From NCBI GenBank assembly GCA_021292165.1, contig CM037878.1:188107118-188171117 (forward strand): a DNA stretch of 64,000 nt, read 5' to 3'. This DNA is from Shinisaurus crocodilurus (Eukaryota > Chordata > Lepidosauria > Squamata > Shinisauridae). The notes under the pieces were generated by a model, which saw only the letters and a program-made list of their open reading frames with translations, searched no databases and had not been told where the DNA came from. Of this stretch, positions 52,336 to 63,200 are shown one piece after another. Both the position numbers and the translations under genes were made by a program. Position 1 is the stretch's first letter. Each line of letters starts with the position of its first letter.

Positions 52336-53347
52336 GACTGAAAGTCAAGTGAAAAGCATGCAGTAAAATAAAATAAAGTAAAATAAAATAGTGAGACGTG
52401 CTCCGTCTCCTGAAAAGATTACAATCTATGAAACATCCACGCACCAGCCTTTGTTCTCACAGTAGTAGTTATTTCTTCTGCTGCTCTTAACTAGGATTGA
52501 AGAAGAGCACTGAAATCCTGAGTTTTCAGCATTTTTTCCACCTGAGGAAAAAAGCAGAGCTGAGCTGAAATTTCTTGGCAGACCTTTTTCTGTGATTTTT
52601 CTTTTTCCTACTCCTTTAGAATTAGAAAGCCACTTTACAGAATTTTCTCTGAATATTCTCCACCATTCTTTTTGTGGAGGTTGGTATTTCCCCCTGCAAT
52701 ACATCCAAAAAAAATGCTAAGTCCTGCATTGTGGCGGATACAAAATGGCTGCCAAACAAAACAAAACTAAGGGGGGAAAGAAAGAAGCAGTGCTGTTGCT
52801 ACCACTAATGCTGAGCCCCACCCCTGAGAAAGTGCTGGAGAATTTCTCCTCCACCTAGAGAAATTTGGTGAAATGACCCCGCCCACAAATACAGTGGAGA
52901 ATTACGAGAGGGCATTTGTGCAGAGCTGTAGTAAAAAGACTGAATGGCCACACACACAAACCACATGTACGCAGTACACACCTGGTTGACCACCTCCAGG
53001 GGGGACAGAGAAGCACCTTCAAGATGTGCGAGGCATCTGCAGACTTTCTTTCCCTATGACAGTGACATCTTAGACTAGAGGGCCTTCCCTAGACCAACCG
53101 CTCTAAGCAGGCTACGGTCAAGGCACATGCCTGCCTCATGTTGTAGATGCTCCCCTGCCACAAACTCATCATTATCTACTGCCCCTTTCCTGCCCTCAGA
53201 ATGAGGGCCAAAACAAACATTACTTTAAATGTCTCCTTTTCATTTTTACTCTAGAATAAGTGCAGGGGCTCCTATCCAGTTTGGGAGCCCAGAATGGGGG
53301 GTGGGTGGGTTAGGGTCCAGATTGGGGATCCTCCATCTACTCTAGAG
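52336..53347. other. unrecognised stretch
   Basis: An aaaataaaataaag run lies at 52366-52390. agtgctggagaatttctcc near 52831 echoes ccgatt-like foldback text at 46614. No gene. Confidence 0.35.
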
Positions 53348-53835
53348 CCGGGGTAGGCAAGATAATGCCTGTAGGCACCAGTTTATCCCCAGACACCATT
53401 TGTGGTGTCTGCTCAGGGGGCCTACTCCTTCTTCTTTTTTGTAATCTTCCCAGCAGCTGGGATCACTACTAAGCAAAGTGAGGGCCTCCACCTGCTGCCA
53501 ACCTCATTTCCCATGAGCGTCTCTGGGTCACACATGGGGCTCAGATAAATTCTTCGGAAATGAACATGATGGGTGTCTGCTGGCCAGTACTGTCATCTGC
53601 AGCACACCCAGCCATTAGGAAATAGAAGGGAAACAAGAAAAGGGGACTTTTGGGGGTCAAAGATGTTGTTTAGTGTGTTGGGACTCAGATTCCACCTCTG
53701 CCTTGTACTCAGGCAGGTTACTTGGCCTTTGTGACTAGCCACACCACCCATGGTAGCCATTTTGTGGTGGCACCCAGAACAGTTTCCAAAATTGCCAAAT
53801 GTGCCCACAGGCCCAAAAATGTTGCCCCAGCCCTG
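53348..53835. mobile_element. CCGGGGTAGGCAA hAT-type element
   Basis: The left end ccggggtaggcaagataatg and right end aaaaatgttgccccagccctg are inverted. Flanks ctctagag (53340-53347) and ctctagaa (53836-53843) match at seven of eight. There is no transposase frame. Confidence 0.8.
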
Positions 53836-53843
53836 CTCTAGAA

Positions 53844-54631
53844 TAAAAATGAAAAGAAGGTGTAGTTGCTAGATAGATGTTTAAAGAAATGTTTATTTTG
53901 GCCCTGAGAGCATCTGTGGTTGTTCCTGCCCAATTTCCTTCCCAATGAGGAGACGATTCCCCTCCCCTTCCTACAGGAGGGCTTTCTATTACTGCCCAGT
54001 TTCAGTCGGTATGACATTTGAAGAGCAAGAAAGCAGGGAGAAGGCCAAAAGCCAAAGATGGTGATCCTTTGTGCCCGAGGAGAACTCTCTAGCTAAAGCA
54101 CCAGGATGAATATTCCGGTATGATGACCAAAATCCCTGACAGTTTCCATGAAAATAAACCTTCAGTAAATTGAACACTGGCAATATATGAATATAAATAG
54201 TAAGTTTATTTGCTGTCTGTGTCACCTAATATCTTTAAAAGGATTTTTTTTTAAACCCTTTATATCTAAGGCCTCCCCCACCTTTTGATATTACAATTTT
54301 GCTATAGTCAAGAACCTTCTGTAGTGATTTTTTTTTTTTACAATAGATGCCTAATAATTAATCACTGTGCTGCTCTACAAACTGCACTAAATGCACTTCA
54401 AAACACAACAGAAGTAACATCTACTCTAGCAGATGAAAGATGCTTTTGCTGTACTTTCAGCTCCCATCAGCCATGAAACTCCTTACATAATAGGATATAT
54501 AGGTACATTTCATTCTTTCTTCTCTTGTGATTAGAGCCGCGATCATCTCATTATACAGTTCAGTGGAGCCAGAAGAGGCTCTCTACTCCTTTGTGCAACA
54601 GCCCCTGCAGCTGTAACATTTTTTTGTTTTC

Positions 54632-54666
<35 letters not shown>

Positions 54667-54688
54667 CACTGTGAGAGACCTTGTGAAG
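53844..54688. other. unrecognised stretch
   Basis: An (AT)n run lies at 54634-54659. Otherwise single copy without recognisable exons. Confidence 0.35.
54634..54659. repeat. (AT)n microsatellite
   Basis: Pure AT run. Confidence 0.95.
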
Positions 54689-54816
54689 CAGCCTTCCCCA
54701 ATGTGGCGCCCTCCAGATAAGTTGGACTACAACACCCCTCACCCGCAGCTATACTGGTGGGGATGATGGGAGTTGTAGTCCAGCTTGTCTGGATGGTGCC
54801 AGGTCAGTGAAGGCTG
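54689..54816. mobile_element. CAGCCTTCCCCAATG-type foldback MITE
   Basis: cagccttccccaatgtggcg, ttggactacaac and complements ending ggtcagtgaaggctg. Flanks ttgtgaag and ctgtaaat match at five of eight. Confidence 0.82.
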
Positions 54817-56099
54817 CTGTAAATCCTCCACAGCAAATTGTAATGCTTCCCAATCTGCACAGTCGATGTTCAAATATTTGACTGCACAGTCAAATATAGT
54901 TCATTTGTTTGGGTTTTTATTTCTTCCCTTTCAATTAGTTGTTCAGGAACATTTGATTTTGCATTTTTTCATGTGTAAATTGTTTGGGGTGTGTGTTTTT
55001 TTAAAAAAAAGCAAACAGGCATTTTATCACAAGAATTACTTAGGAGTCCTGGGCAATATGCCATTTTTTAATTATTACTTGGGCTGTAGCCAATATTAGT
55101 CCTTCTTAGAGTAGATGCATTGAAATGAATGGGATTTAAGTTAGACTACGATTGGATACAACCCATTGGATATCACCCTTTAGTTCTAGAGTATGCCTAA
55201 ATACCACATCATGGACTAGATCTAGATTTAATGATGTGCAACTGGATGGCAGAAGTGCACTTCCACAACCCTCCTCCCCATGGCAGCCCCCTGAAAATGT
55301 TACACAGAGTGTCAGGGGTTGATCCATGGTGCATTGGGGTGGGGTGGGGGTGAAGACAGGGAGATCCCTGAAAAGCAGGCAGAGTCACCTTCTGTGAGTG
55401 GAGCTCTTCTGTCTATGGAAGGCAGATCCTGGATCCAACCCCATGTCATCAGGAACCTTGTGGAGTGCTAGTGTTGAAGACACTCCACAGAAGAAAGGAC
55501 ACCCATTCCAGAGATTGTGTAAAGGGTAAGCAGGTCATATGGCTTAGGTAGGAGAAGCCTCGTCCTAACAACCTACCATAGCCTTTTAAAGTAGCAGAGG
55601 TGTGGAACAACAGTAGGAAAGTTCGAAGCGAAATCCTAAGTGGGATGGTGGTGTGCAATGTGGTGGATTGACCACCACTTCCAAAGCCCTGTGAACTCAC
55701 ACCAGCCAGGGCAGGAGGTTTGACTTACTGTTGTCTCTCCTATGTGTATCTTTGTTTGAGGTTTTTTAATCTCCACCATTGATTTCAAAGCGGGGGTTCG
55801 TTATGCCAGTTCCAGGCAGGCATAGAAAGGGGGGCAATCCTGGAACCTTCCCTGTGAGTGAAGCAGATCCAAGGCCACCTCCATCCAGCCACCACCCCAC
55901 CCCACCCCAGGAACACCCCTTTCTAGGTACAGTTACATCCACAGAGCTTTCCACAGGCTTAACTGAGGTCCCCAAGAACCGAGGTGGATGTTTTTCCCCT
56001 GCTTGCAAAAAGGGAGCTCTACCCCATCATAACACCTCTTGGATGGCTGTCTGGGGGTTTAGGACTGCTCCGTTAGACTCCCTGGTAGAATCACATAGA
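54817..56099. other. mostly unrecognised stretch
   Basis: Includes a decayed CAATCCTAT-type piece at 55095-55160 and a copy of the ggcagatcctggat repeat at 55393-55442. Frames of 80-123 codons at 55766-56150 overlap on opposite strands and are not called. Confidence 0.4.
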
Positions 56100-56437
56100 C
56101 TGGGCTCAGACAACATGATCACCCACACTCAAGGGTTGAGTATGGGTTGAGTGTGGGTTATTGATGAACCATGGGTTGTTGTTGAAACATGGGCTATTGT
56201 GTTGTCTGAACCCAGCTGTGCTAACAACTCATGGCTTGTTAACCACAAACAACCCATGAAGAGAACCCATGGTTTGTTGGGTTGTGAACTGTGGGTTGTT
56301 CAGCATGGTTTGTTATCTCAGCTGGGTTCAGACAACACGATAGCCCACGTTTGAACAACGACGCACGGTTCAACAACAACCCAAACTCAACCCATACTCA
56401 ACCCTTGAGTGTGGGTTATCATGTTGTCTGAACCCAG
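56100..56437. mobile_element. double palindrome: two inverted 116-bp TIR units
   Basis: Unit one (56100-56215) starts ctgggctcagacaacatgat and ends gttgtctgaacccag. Unit two (56322-56437) starts ctgggttcagacaacacgat and ends gttgtctgaacccag. Both are exactly 116 bp and, inverted relative to each other, match along their whole length at a high level by eye. The 106-bp centre is built of related aacccatgg/gggttgtt words. The ends look like a DNA transposon TIR, but no duplication is clear. Confidence 0.8.
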
Positions 56438-56571
56438 TCACTGTGGGCTTAGGCTGAGTGGTAAAGAGCAAGGGAAGATGTCTCCTTAAATTCTGGAAAT
56501 GGAACTCAACAGATTTTTTTGTGAACATTTCATTTATTGTGCAATTGGGCTTTAGACCCCACTTTGATGTC

Positions 56572-56610
<39 letters not shown>
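56572..56610. repeat. (ATC)n microsatellite at the LINE 3' end
   Basis: A (CAT)n run lies exactly at the 3' end of the minus-strand LINE; on that strand it reads (ATG)n. Terminal short tandem repeats are normal for several non-LTR clades. An uninterrupted His frame crosses it by chance. Confidence 0.95.
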
Positions 56611-59275
56611 GGCGATCACTCGTGACCGAGTAAGATTGTCTTCCGGGATAAAAGGAGGAAATTCTAAAGAAGATTGTGTAGATTCTAGCGATGGGTCCAT
56701 AAGTGACTGTGGAGGCCAATTCTAGATCCACACAGCTTCCCACAGTGAGGACACAGGTTACCAGATAGAAGATGGTCCTGTAAAGGATTCATTTGACGTG
56801 CTTTTCGCTTAGCACGTTTCTCCCTTTCACCTTGCACTCGGGCTTCTTCAAAGTCCATGGAACCTTTGTGAAAGGCCAACCTCCATTTAGATCGTTCATG
56901 GGCCAGAGCTTCCCAGTTTTCGATGTTTATATTGCATTTTTTTAGATTAGCCTTATGAACATCTTTAAACCTCTTATATTGACCACCGATATTCCGCTTT
57001 CCATCCTTGAGTTGGGAGTAAAGTAACTGCTTTGGGAGACGGCAGTCAGGCATTCGAACAACATGACCGGTCCACTGAAGTTGGCGTTGAAGGATCATTT
57101 TTTCAATGCTAGTAGTCTTTGCTTCTTCCAGTACACTGACATTTGTTCGCCTATCTTCCCAAGTAATTCGCAGGATTTTCCGGAGGCAACGTTGATGAAA
57201 CCTTTCAAGGAGGTGGAAGTGACGTTTATAGATAGTCCATGTTTCGCAGGCATACAATAAAGTTGGTAACACAATGGCTTCATAAACCAGTGTTTTGGTC
57301 TTCTTACAAATATCCCGATCCTCGAACACTCTATGTTTCATTCGAAAAAATGCGGCACTTGCGGAGCTCAAACGATGCTGGATTTCACTGTCGATGTTAG
57401 CTGTAACAGAAAGATAGCTGCCAAGATAGAGAAAATGATCGACATTTTCCAGTATTGTCCCGCCAAGCTGGATAGATGGCATCACCAAAGGGTTAGCTTG
57501 CACTTGCTGATGAGGCACTTTGGTTTTTTTGATGTTAAGTGAGAGACCAAGTTTTTCGTATGCTTCTGCAAAAGCATTTAGGATAGTTTGGAGATCATCC
57601 TCTGAATGTGCGGAGACCACATTATCATCAGCATACTGAAGTTCCACAACGGAGGTTGTAATTACCTTACTTTTTGCTTTCAGCCTGCTGAGATTAAAAA
57701 GCTTTCCATCTGTTCGATATATAATTCCCACACCAGTGGGAAGTTTCCCCTTGACAAGATGTAAAACCATGGCGATGAAAATGGCAAATAATGTTGGGGC
57801 GATAACACATCCCTGTTTAACACCTGATCCCACTTTAAATGGAGCACCATGAGAGCCGTTGTTGTCCAAAACTGTTGCTGTCATGTTGTCATGGAGAAGT
57901 CGCAAGATATTCACAAATTTATTGGGGCATCCAATTTTCATAAGGATAGTCCAGAGAGCTGTATGGTCTACAGTATCAAAGGCCTTAGCCAAATCGATAA
58001 ATGCCATATAAAGGGGTTGATTTTGCTCCCGGCATTTTTCTTGGAGCTGACGTGCAGTAAAGATCATGTCTACTGTCCCTCTAGAGGGGCGGAAACCATA
58101 TTGAGTTTCAGGGAGGATCTCTTCTGAAATAGATAGAAGACGGTTTGCGAGAATCCTAGCAAACATTTTACCTGCGGTTGCTAAGAGAAAAATGCCCCGA
58201 TAGTTTCCACAGTCTGTTCTATCACCCTTCTTAAAGAGGGTGATAATTATGGCATCCCTGAAGTCTTCTGGGATCTCTTCTCTTATCCAGATTTTTTCGA
58301 TGAGTTTATGAAGATGTTGTACAAGTTCGGGGGCCCCTTCTTTAAAGATTTCAGCAGGAATCCCATCTGGTCCACTAGCTTTGTTGTTCTTCATTTGATT
58401 AATGGCTTTTTTTACTTCATCCAAAGTGGGGAGTATTGCAAGTTCCTCTTTAATTTGTTTTTGCGGGATTTGCGAAAAAATCTCATTATCCACCTTAGAT
58501 TTACGATTTAAAAGGTCATAATAATGCTCTTTCCAACGCAGTGCAATAGACTCTTTGTCTTTTAAGAGTTTGGTGCCATCTTTTGATTGTAAAGGGTTTG
58601 TACCATAGGTTTTTGATCCATAAATGGCCCTTGTGGCCTTAAAAAAGCCCCGTGCATCATGAGATTCTGCAAGTTGTTGAATTTCTTCAGCTTTCTTTTT
58701 CCACCAAGCGTTCTTAAGTTCTCTTGTTCTTCTTTGGACCTCAGCCTTTGCGCTAGCGTAGGTTTTTTTCTTGGCAGCGCAGTTAATATCATTTTGCCAT
58801 ATTTGGAAGGCTTTCCTTTTTTGGTCAATTATATATTTAATCTCATTATCATTTTCATCAAACCAATCCTGATGTTTCTTAGTTTCATACCCAATAGTTT
58901 GTTCACAAGCTGCAGTAATGGAGGTTTTCAGCTTAGACCAATGGTCCTCAATGTTGTCAGGAGGTTCCGTAGGTAGATGTTCCTTAAGAAGTGATTGAAG
59001 ACGAGTTTGCTTAATAGGATCTTGAAGGACTTGGATGTTCATTTTACGCCTTGGTTTCCTTCCTTGAAGCCTACGTTGGGGAGCAATGTTGATAACCATT
59101 GTGGACCGGATTAGTCGGTGGTCTGTCCAGCAGTCATCGGCACTCACCATGGCCCTAGTAAGAAGTACATCACGGCGATCTCTAACACGGACAATTACAT
59201 AATCCAGAAGATGCCAGTGCTTTGACCGTGGGTGCTGCCATGATGTTTTAAGCTTATTCTTTTGTCGAAAGAGCA
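56573..59275 (-). mobile_element. non-LTR retrotransposon (LINE), copy 2, 5'-truncated
   Basis: The element reads on the minus strand from inside the endonuclease to a 3' (ATG)n tail, with a short 3' UTR (56611-56684). The 6-mer atgtct occurs on both sides (56567-56572 and 59276-59281) and may be the target duplication. It is cut within the endonuclease at about 59276, the usual result of incomplete reverse transcription. The long intact frame and near identity to copy 1 point to recent activity of the family. Confidence 0.9.
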
Positions 59276-59276
59276 A
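56685..59276 (-). CDS. LINE endonuclease (C-terminal end)-reverse transcriptase-zinc finger polyprotein, 863 codons open
   Basis: The frame is open for 863 codons. Residues about 1-60 are the end of an AP-type endonuclease (HWHLLDYVIVR, then TDHRL at 51-55, the usual SDH-type motif). Residues about 130-340 form a basic, helix-rich linker. The reverse transcriptase follows: GNYRGI at 357-362, AFIDLAKAFDTVD with Asp428, GVKQGC at 485-490 and YADD at 548-551. Then come LYACETW and QLQWTGHVVRMP, and a C-terminal C2H2 finger, C842, C845, H858, H862. All catalytic residues I can check are present. The first codon given is TTG at the truncation point; no true start exists, so the protein is not made as such. 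The clade was not determined; no RNase H motif is visible. Confidence 0.9.
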   Translation of the reverse strand: MLFRQKNKLKTSWQHPRSKHWHLLDYVIVRVRDRRDVLLTRAMVSADDCWTDHRLIRSTMVINIAPQRRLQGRKPRRKMNIQVLQDPIKQTRLQSLLKEHLPTEPPDNIEDHWSKLKTSITAACEQTIGYETKKHQDWFDENDNEIKYIIDQKRKAFQIWQNDINCAAKKKTYASAKAEVQRRTRELKNAWWKKKAEEIQQLAESHDARGFFKATRAIYGSKTYGTNPLQSKDGTKLLKDKESIALRWKEHYYDLLNRKSKVDNEIFSQIPQKQIKEELAILPTLDEVKKAINQMKNNKASGPDGIPAEIFKEGAPELVQHLHKLIEKIWIREEIPEDFRDAIIITLFKKGDRTDCGNYRGIFLLATAGKMFARILANRLLSISEEILPETQYGFRPSRGTVDMIFTARQLQEKCREQNQPLYMAFIDLAKAFDTVDHTALWTILMKIGCPNKFVNILRLLHDNMTATVLDNNGSHGAPFKVGSGVKQGCVIAPTLFAIFIAMVLHLVKGKLPTGVGIIYRTDGKLFNLSRLKAKSKVITTSVVELQYADDNVVSAHSEDDLQTILNAFAEAYEKLGLSLNIKKTKVPHQQVQANPLVMPSIQLGGTILENVDHFLYLGSYLSVTANIDSEIQHRLSSASAAFFRMKHRVFEDRDICKKTKTLVYEAIVLPTLLYACETWTIYKRHFHLLERFHQRCLRKILRITWEDRRTNVSVLEEAKTTSIEKMILQRQLQWTGHVVRMPDCRLPKQLLYSQLKDGKRNIGGQYKRFKDVHKANLKKCNINIENWEALAHERSKWRLAFHKGSMDFEEARVQGEREKRAKRKARQMNPLQDHLLSGNLCPHCGKLCGSRIGLHSHLWTHR

Positions 59277-59282
59277 TGTCTA

Positions 59283-59655
59283 TGGTATCTTGGTCCAAGA
59301 CAATTTGAATTTCTTCATCTCTCCTCTTCATTTGTGGGAAAGAAAAAAAAGAAAATATGCAGCTATTTGTTACAACAAAGCCTTGCTTCAGAAATCTGTT
59401 CATCAGGAATCAATTGCTACCAGTCCATTGATTCACTGATCAAATAAATTAATGATTAAACAAAATAACAGCAACAGCAAAAAAAAAAGTATCAAGCAAC
59501 TGTGTAGACACTAACTGATCAGCACATTTCCAGAATGACAATCCTGCAAACAGCAGCATTGAGGCAAATAGAAGTTTCATTTCCCGGTAGTACAATTGGC
59601 AAACACTGAAATAAACCAGGAAATTGCAAGTTTAGATCTTGAGCCTTCCTGTACT
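59283..59655. other. unrecognised stretch
   Basis: No gene or family was recognised. Confidence 0.4.
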
Positions 59656-59833
59656 TCCTGTCTGTAGCTCAGTGGTAGAGCACAGGCTTTGCATGTAGAA
59701 AGTTCCGGGTTCAGCCTCTGGCATCTCCAGGTAGTTCCTGTCTGGAACCCTGGAGAGCTACTGCCAGAGGAGACAATACTGAGCTAGATGGCCCAATGAC
59801 CTGACTTGGTATAAGGCAATTTCATGTGTTCAG
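59656..59833 (+). mobile_element. tRNA-Ala-derived SINE, copy 3
   Basis: tctgtagctcagtggtagagc, ctttgcatgtagaaag, ccgggttcagcctctggcatctccagg, then gtctggaaccctggagagc, tgagctagatggccc and tgacttggtataaggcaatttc. The alanine TGC anticodon triplet is still visible in the tRNA-like head. Confidence 0.9.
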
Positions 59834-61700
59834 ATAGCACCCGGGGGTGGGGAAGGGTTCAGTGGGGAAATGGTATAATGAACAGGTCAAACACCCCTTG
59901 TCCCATACCATGGTCCCAATTCATATCAGTCTTCTCCATCCCCCACAGCTGCTGTTAGTTTAAAAAAAGAGAAGGAGATCTGGCAAGAGTGGCAAACACA
60001 AACATTTCCAAATGTTGGAGAAACTGTAATCAGCAAGGTTAACATATTCATATGTGGTGGTCCTGCCCTGCTGTGTTACAGTTTGGGGACCTGATATTCT
60101 AACAAATGGCAAAAATTACACACCAGTCTATATATCTTACATCAGCACTGGCTCTGTGAACAATATATGGGAAGAACAAAATGCAAAAGTGATGCCTAAG
60201 GAATTAATCATGTTCATGCTGATGACAGTTTGCAGAGTAATAGCCAAAATCTGGAAAACTGCAGAACTTGTAACACTGAGGTCTTGGTACACGGAGCTGT
60301 GGCAAATAGTCATAGCAGAAAAATGGACTTACCAACTGTGAAGTTAGCTAAAGGCAAAGTTTAAAAAATCTGATTTTTATAAAATATGCCTAATCGGGGG
60401 ACTTGCACAGCAATATTTGTCAAAGCCTTTCCTCAGATTATGGAAAAGAGACTAAATATAATCTGTAATTATGAATAATAATAATTATTATTATCATCTT
60501 CATAATAAAGAACCATAATGAAAACCACTAAGCAGCCAATGGATCCACCTATATTTTTGTCAGTAAAGAGAGAAAATGTTAACTGTACTATCCTCCATCA
60601 ACAGTTAGATTTAAATTCAATGTGTTTGTTCATTCATTTGTCACTGAAAATAATTTTTTAAAAATGAGAGGAGGAGAATCCTAAGCATGGGCTTCAAAGG
60701 CGCACTTAGCATCATGTCTAGCTTGACCCCCAGTCCTAGGCTTATGTTATTAATTCCACTCTCCAGCCTGTCCTAAACTTACATCTGCCTTGCCCTTTGG
60801 TGTGCCCTTTAGTGTATACCTGGGGCATGCAGCTACAGCTGCTACCTCTACCCAGCAGCCCAGAGGTTACTCAGGCAAGGTGGTTAACTACGGTCAAATC
60901 AGCAGCACTTCTTTCTCTCTCAGCTAGGCAAGAAGAAGAGACATAGGAATGGTGCATGCTATGCATAGTGTAATGATTGCAAACTTCAGAATGTGCATTT
61001 TTGGAGTGAAAAGAGACACCAGTCTTTCCTTCACCACTCATAGGTCCCAAAGACCTTGATGTCAAGATTTACTGTTGGAATTTGAGTTTCTGGGCATTTG
61101 CTTTGGTTTAAGTTTTATTTTTTTGCTCTCTCTGGAATGATCTAACATAAGCTCCTCTTCCTTTTCCTTTTTTGTATATTTAAAGCAGAAAAAGCTCAGC
61201 ATCTTAGAATAACCCTGATATTTAATTATATTTGGTAGGTTACTAGTCATCCTTCATTAACTGGTGAAAAGAAAGGGGGGAAGCTGCTTCGATAGCTTCT
61301 TGGTAGAAATGCAAGACATGAATACAATGAATAATAAATAAAAATGTGAATTTATATGCTTTTTGGCAAGACAAAAATCTCAGACTTCCCCCTATTTCTT
61401 CTATCCATGTTTCCCATATATGCAGAAAGAGGAAGGGGTACTGCTAGATTAGAAGTGATGGCTCCATTCTGGCTACTGAAAAGTACCCCCTGTATGATAA
61501 TCTCATAGATAATACTCTTACAGCACATGCTGGTTTCCTCAGATGCAAATATTATAATCCCACTATGTTCAATTGGTCTTATTCCCTAATAACTGCTTTT
61601 TAGGATCGGAATCTTGAACAACTAGCTGATCCAGGACCAAAACTCCTAGATCATGGTCCTGGAGCAAATCCAGAAGACACACGTTTTATCACACTATTAT
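59834..61700. other. unrecognised 1.9-kb stretch
   Basis: No gene was recognised. A decayed CAATCCTAT-type fragment may lie at 61545-61612. The 95-codon frame at 60054-60341 has no known domain. Confidence 0.35.
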
Positions 61701-61754
61701 CCTTCCCTCTGATGATCTTCTGAAGTTCTCTCACATATTTCCCTAGATGTTTTG

Positions 61755-62023
61755 TTGGATTTTACCGGATTTCCACATTTGACCAGGTCATGGTAAAGCC
61801 GAGAGAGCAGCTGTAGAATCCTCACATTACCTATTCTTTTCATCGAGAAGATAATTCCATGAGAAATGAAGAAGCAATGTGCCCAGATGGGGAGAAAACC
61901 ATGGACATGGCCACAACTTCATTAGATGAAGTTGCTGCAGCAACTCCCATGGCTGAAGAGATAAACCAACCTTCAGTTCAAATTCAGGTTGACTCTTCAG
62001 CAATCAAAACAGCGGCAGCAACA
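61755..62023 (+). pseudogene. possible decayed coding fragment, unidentified
   Basis: Starting upstream, the frame reads RCFVGFYRISTFDQVMVK, meets one TAG at about 61813, then continues HITYSFHREDNSMRNEEAMC and through VAAATPMAEEINQPSVQIQVD to a stop at 62023. From the ATG at 61859 it is 54 codons. The composition is protein-like and acidic, with no low-complexity bias. I do not recognise the family. It may be a retrotransposon or processed-gene remnant, or chance. Confidence 0.2.
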
Positions 62024-62142
62024 TAAAACAAAGCTCTGAGTCCACATAGGATTTTGCCCTGCCCATTCTGATCACTTCATTGGATAGCAGCTAAAGGTAA
62101 TTTTACCAGTGATTTCAATGGCATGTGGAGTATACTCAGAAT

Positions 62143-62844
62143 CAGGGCCGGCACTACCGCTAGGCAAACTAGGCGGTTGCCTAGGGCACGTGGCTGAAGA
62201 GGACGCAGAAACGCTGCGCTCCTCTTCTTCACCACTGCGCCGCCGCCGGGCCTCCCCCCCGCCGCCCCGCCCGCTCGCCGCCGCGCCTCCCCCTGCCCGC
62301 CCGCGCCTCCCCCTGCCCGCCCGCGCCTCCCCCCGCCCGCCCGCTGCCGCCACGCCTCCCCCGCCCGCCAGCCACCTACCTTCTCCGCGTCGCTCCCAGA
62401 GCCCCGCCCGCATTGTTTTGGCGGGAGGAACCATAGAATCATAGAATCATAGAAAAGTAGAGCTGGAAGGGGCCTACAAGGCCATCGAGTCCAACCCCCT
62501 GCTCAATGCAGGAATCCAGGTCAAAGCATCCCTGACAGATGGCTGTCCAGCTTCACCTGGAGGAAGAAAGAGTGCCAAAGGTTACAGGTCGCAGGTGCAA
62601 AGGACAGGAAGTAAAAACGAAGAAAAACAGAGCGCGGGGGTCCCGTCCCGTCACTTCCTCCTCCTCGGAGGCGACGGCAGCCAGGGTGGGGGGAAGGTAG
62701 GCAGGTGGCATCGCGTGCAGGGTGGTGGTGTTGCAGAACAGGGCTGCTTTGCTCCGGAGCCCCCCCACGCCCCCCCACGGCACGAGAGGGGGGGCGCAAA
62801 ATATAATTCCGCCTAGGGCGCCAAACTGCCCTGCACCGGTCCTG
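62143..62844 (-). mobile_element. GC-rich CAGGGCCGG hAT-type MITE, copy 4, interrupted by a CR1 end
   Basis: The termini are cagggccggcac and gcaccggtcctg. The 8-bp duplication ctcagaat is perfect at 62135-62142 and 62845-62852. It is the same orientation and family as 25755-26406. The accagggcaacaggg foldback seen in that copy is replaced by CR1 sequence at about 62432-62620. The gcgcctccccctgcccgcc unit is repeated in tandem at 62282-62340. Confidence 0.94.
62432..62610 (-). mobile_element. CR1-type LINE 3' end nested in the MITE
   Basis: catagaatcatagaatcatag tail, then gagctggaaggggcctacaaggccatcgagtccaaccccctgctcaatgcagg and a further cctgacagatggctgtccagc. It is read on the minus strand and 5'-truncated. 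It replaced the MITE's central foldback. Confidence 0.88.
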
Positions 62845-62852
62845 CTCAGAAT

Positions 62853-63162
62853 CGGACTCACCGTTTGCAAAGTAATGTTATCTTCTTTGAAGCTTCTCAT
62901 TTAACAACAGATGAGGAGCATTTGCCTTCAAATTCCTTTCTTCTTCCTCTGATTAAGTTGCAGAAAGGAAATGTGCAGGCCGCTTATTAAGAATCATTGC
63001 TCAAAATGCTATTGATTTGCCTCTTGCTGAGCTTCACATTACTTTGCAATGGTTTCTTTCAACTTGAACATGTTCTAGTAAGAAGGGTGGGAGGAAAAGG
63101 TAATGGAAAGATAATTCAAAGCAAGATTGCCAAAGTGGCTGGCTGCCTGCATTTTAAAAACA

Positions 63163-63200
<38 letters not shown>

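Noticed and set aside
56537..56725. Poly-His frame
   Set aside because: Translation of the (CAT)n tail at the 3' end of a minus-strand LINE.
59283..59360. Short minus-strand frame MKRRDEEIQIVLDQDT leading into the LINE
   Set aside because: It reads into the LINE in a different frame and stops after about 25 codons; likely chance at the truncation point.
59656..59730. Possible tRNA-Ala gene
   Set aside because: The tRNA-like sequence runs directly into the SINE body, and related copies occur elsewhere in the window; it is a retroposon head.
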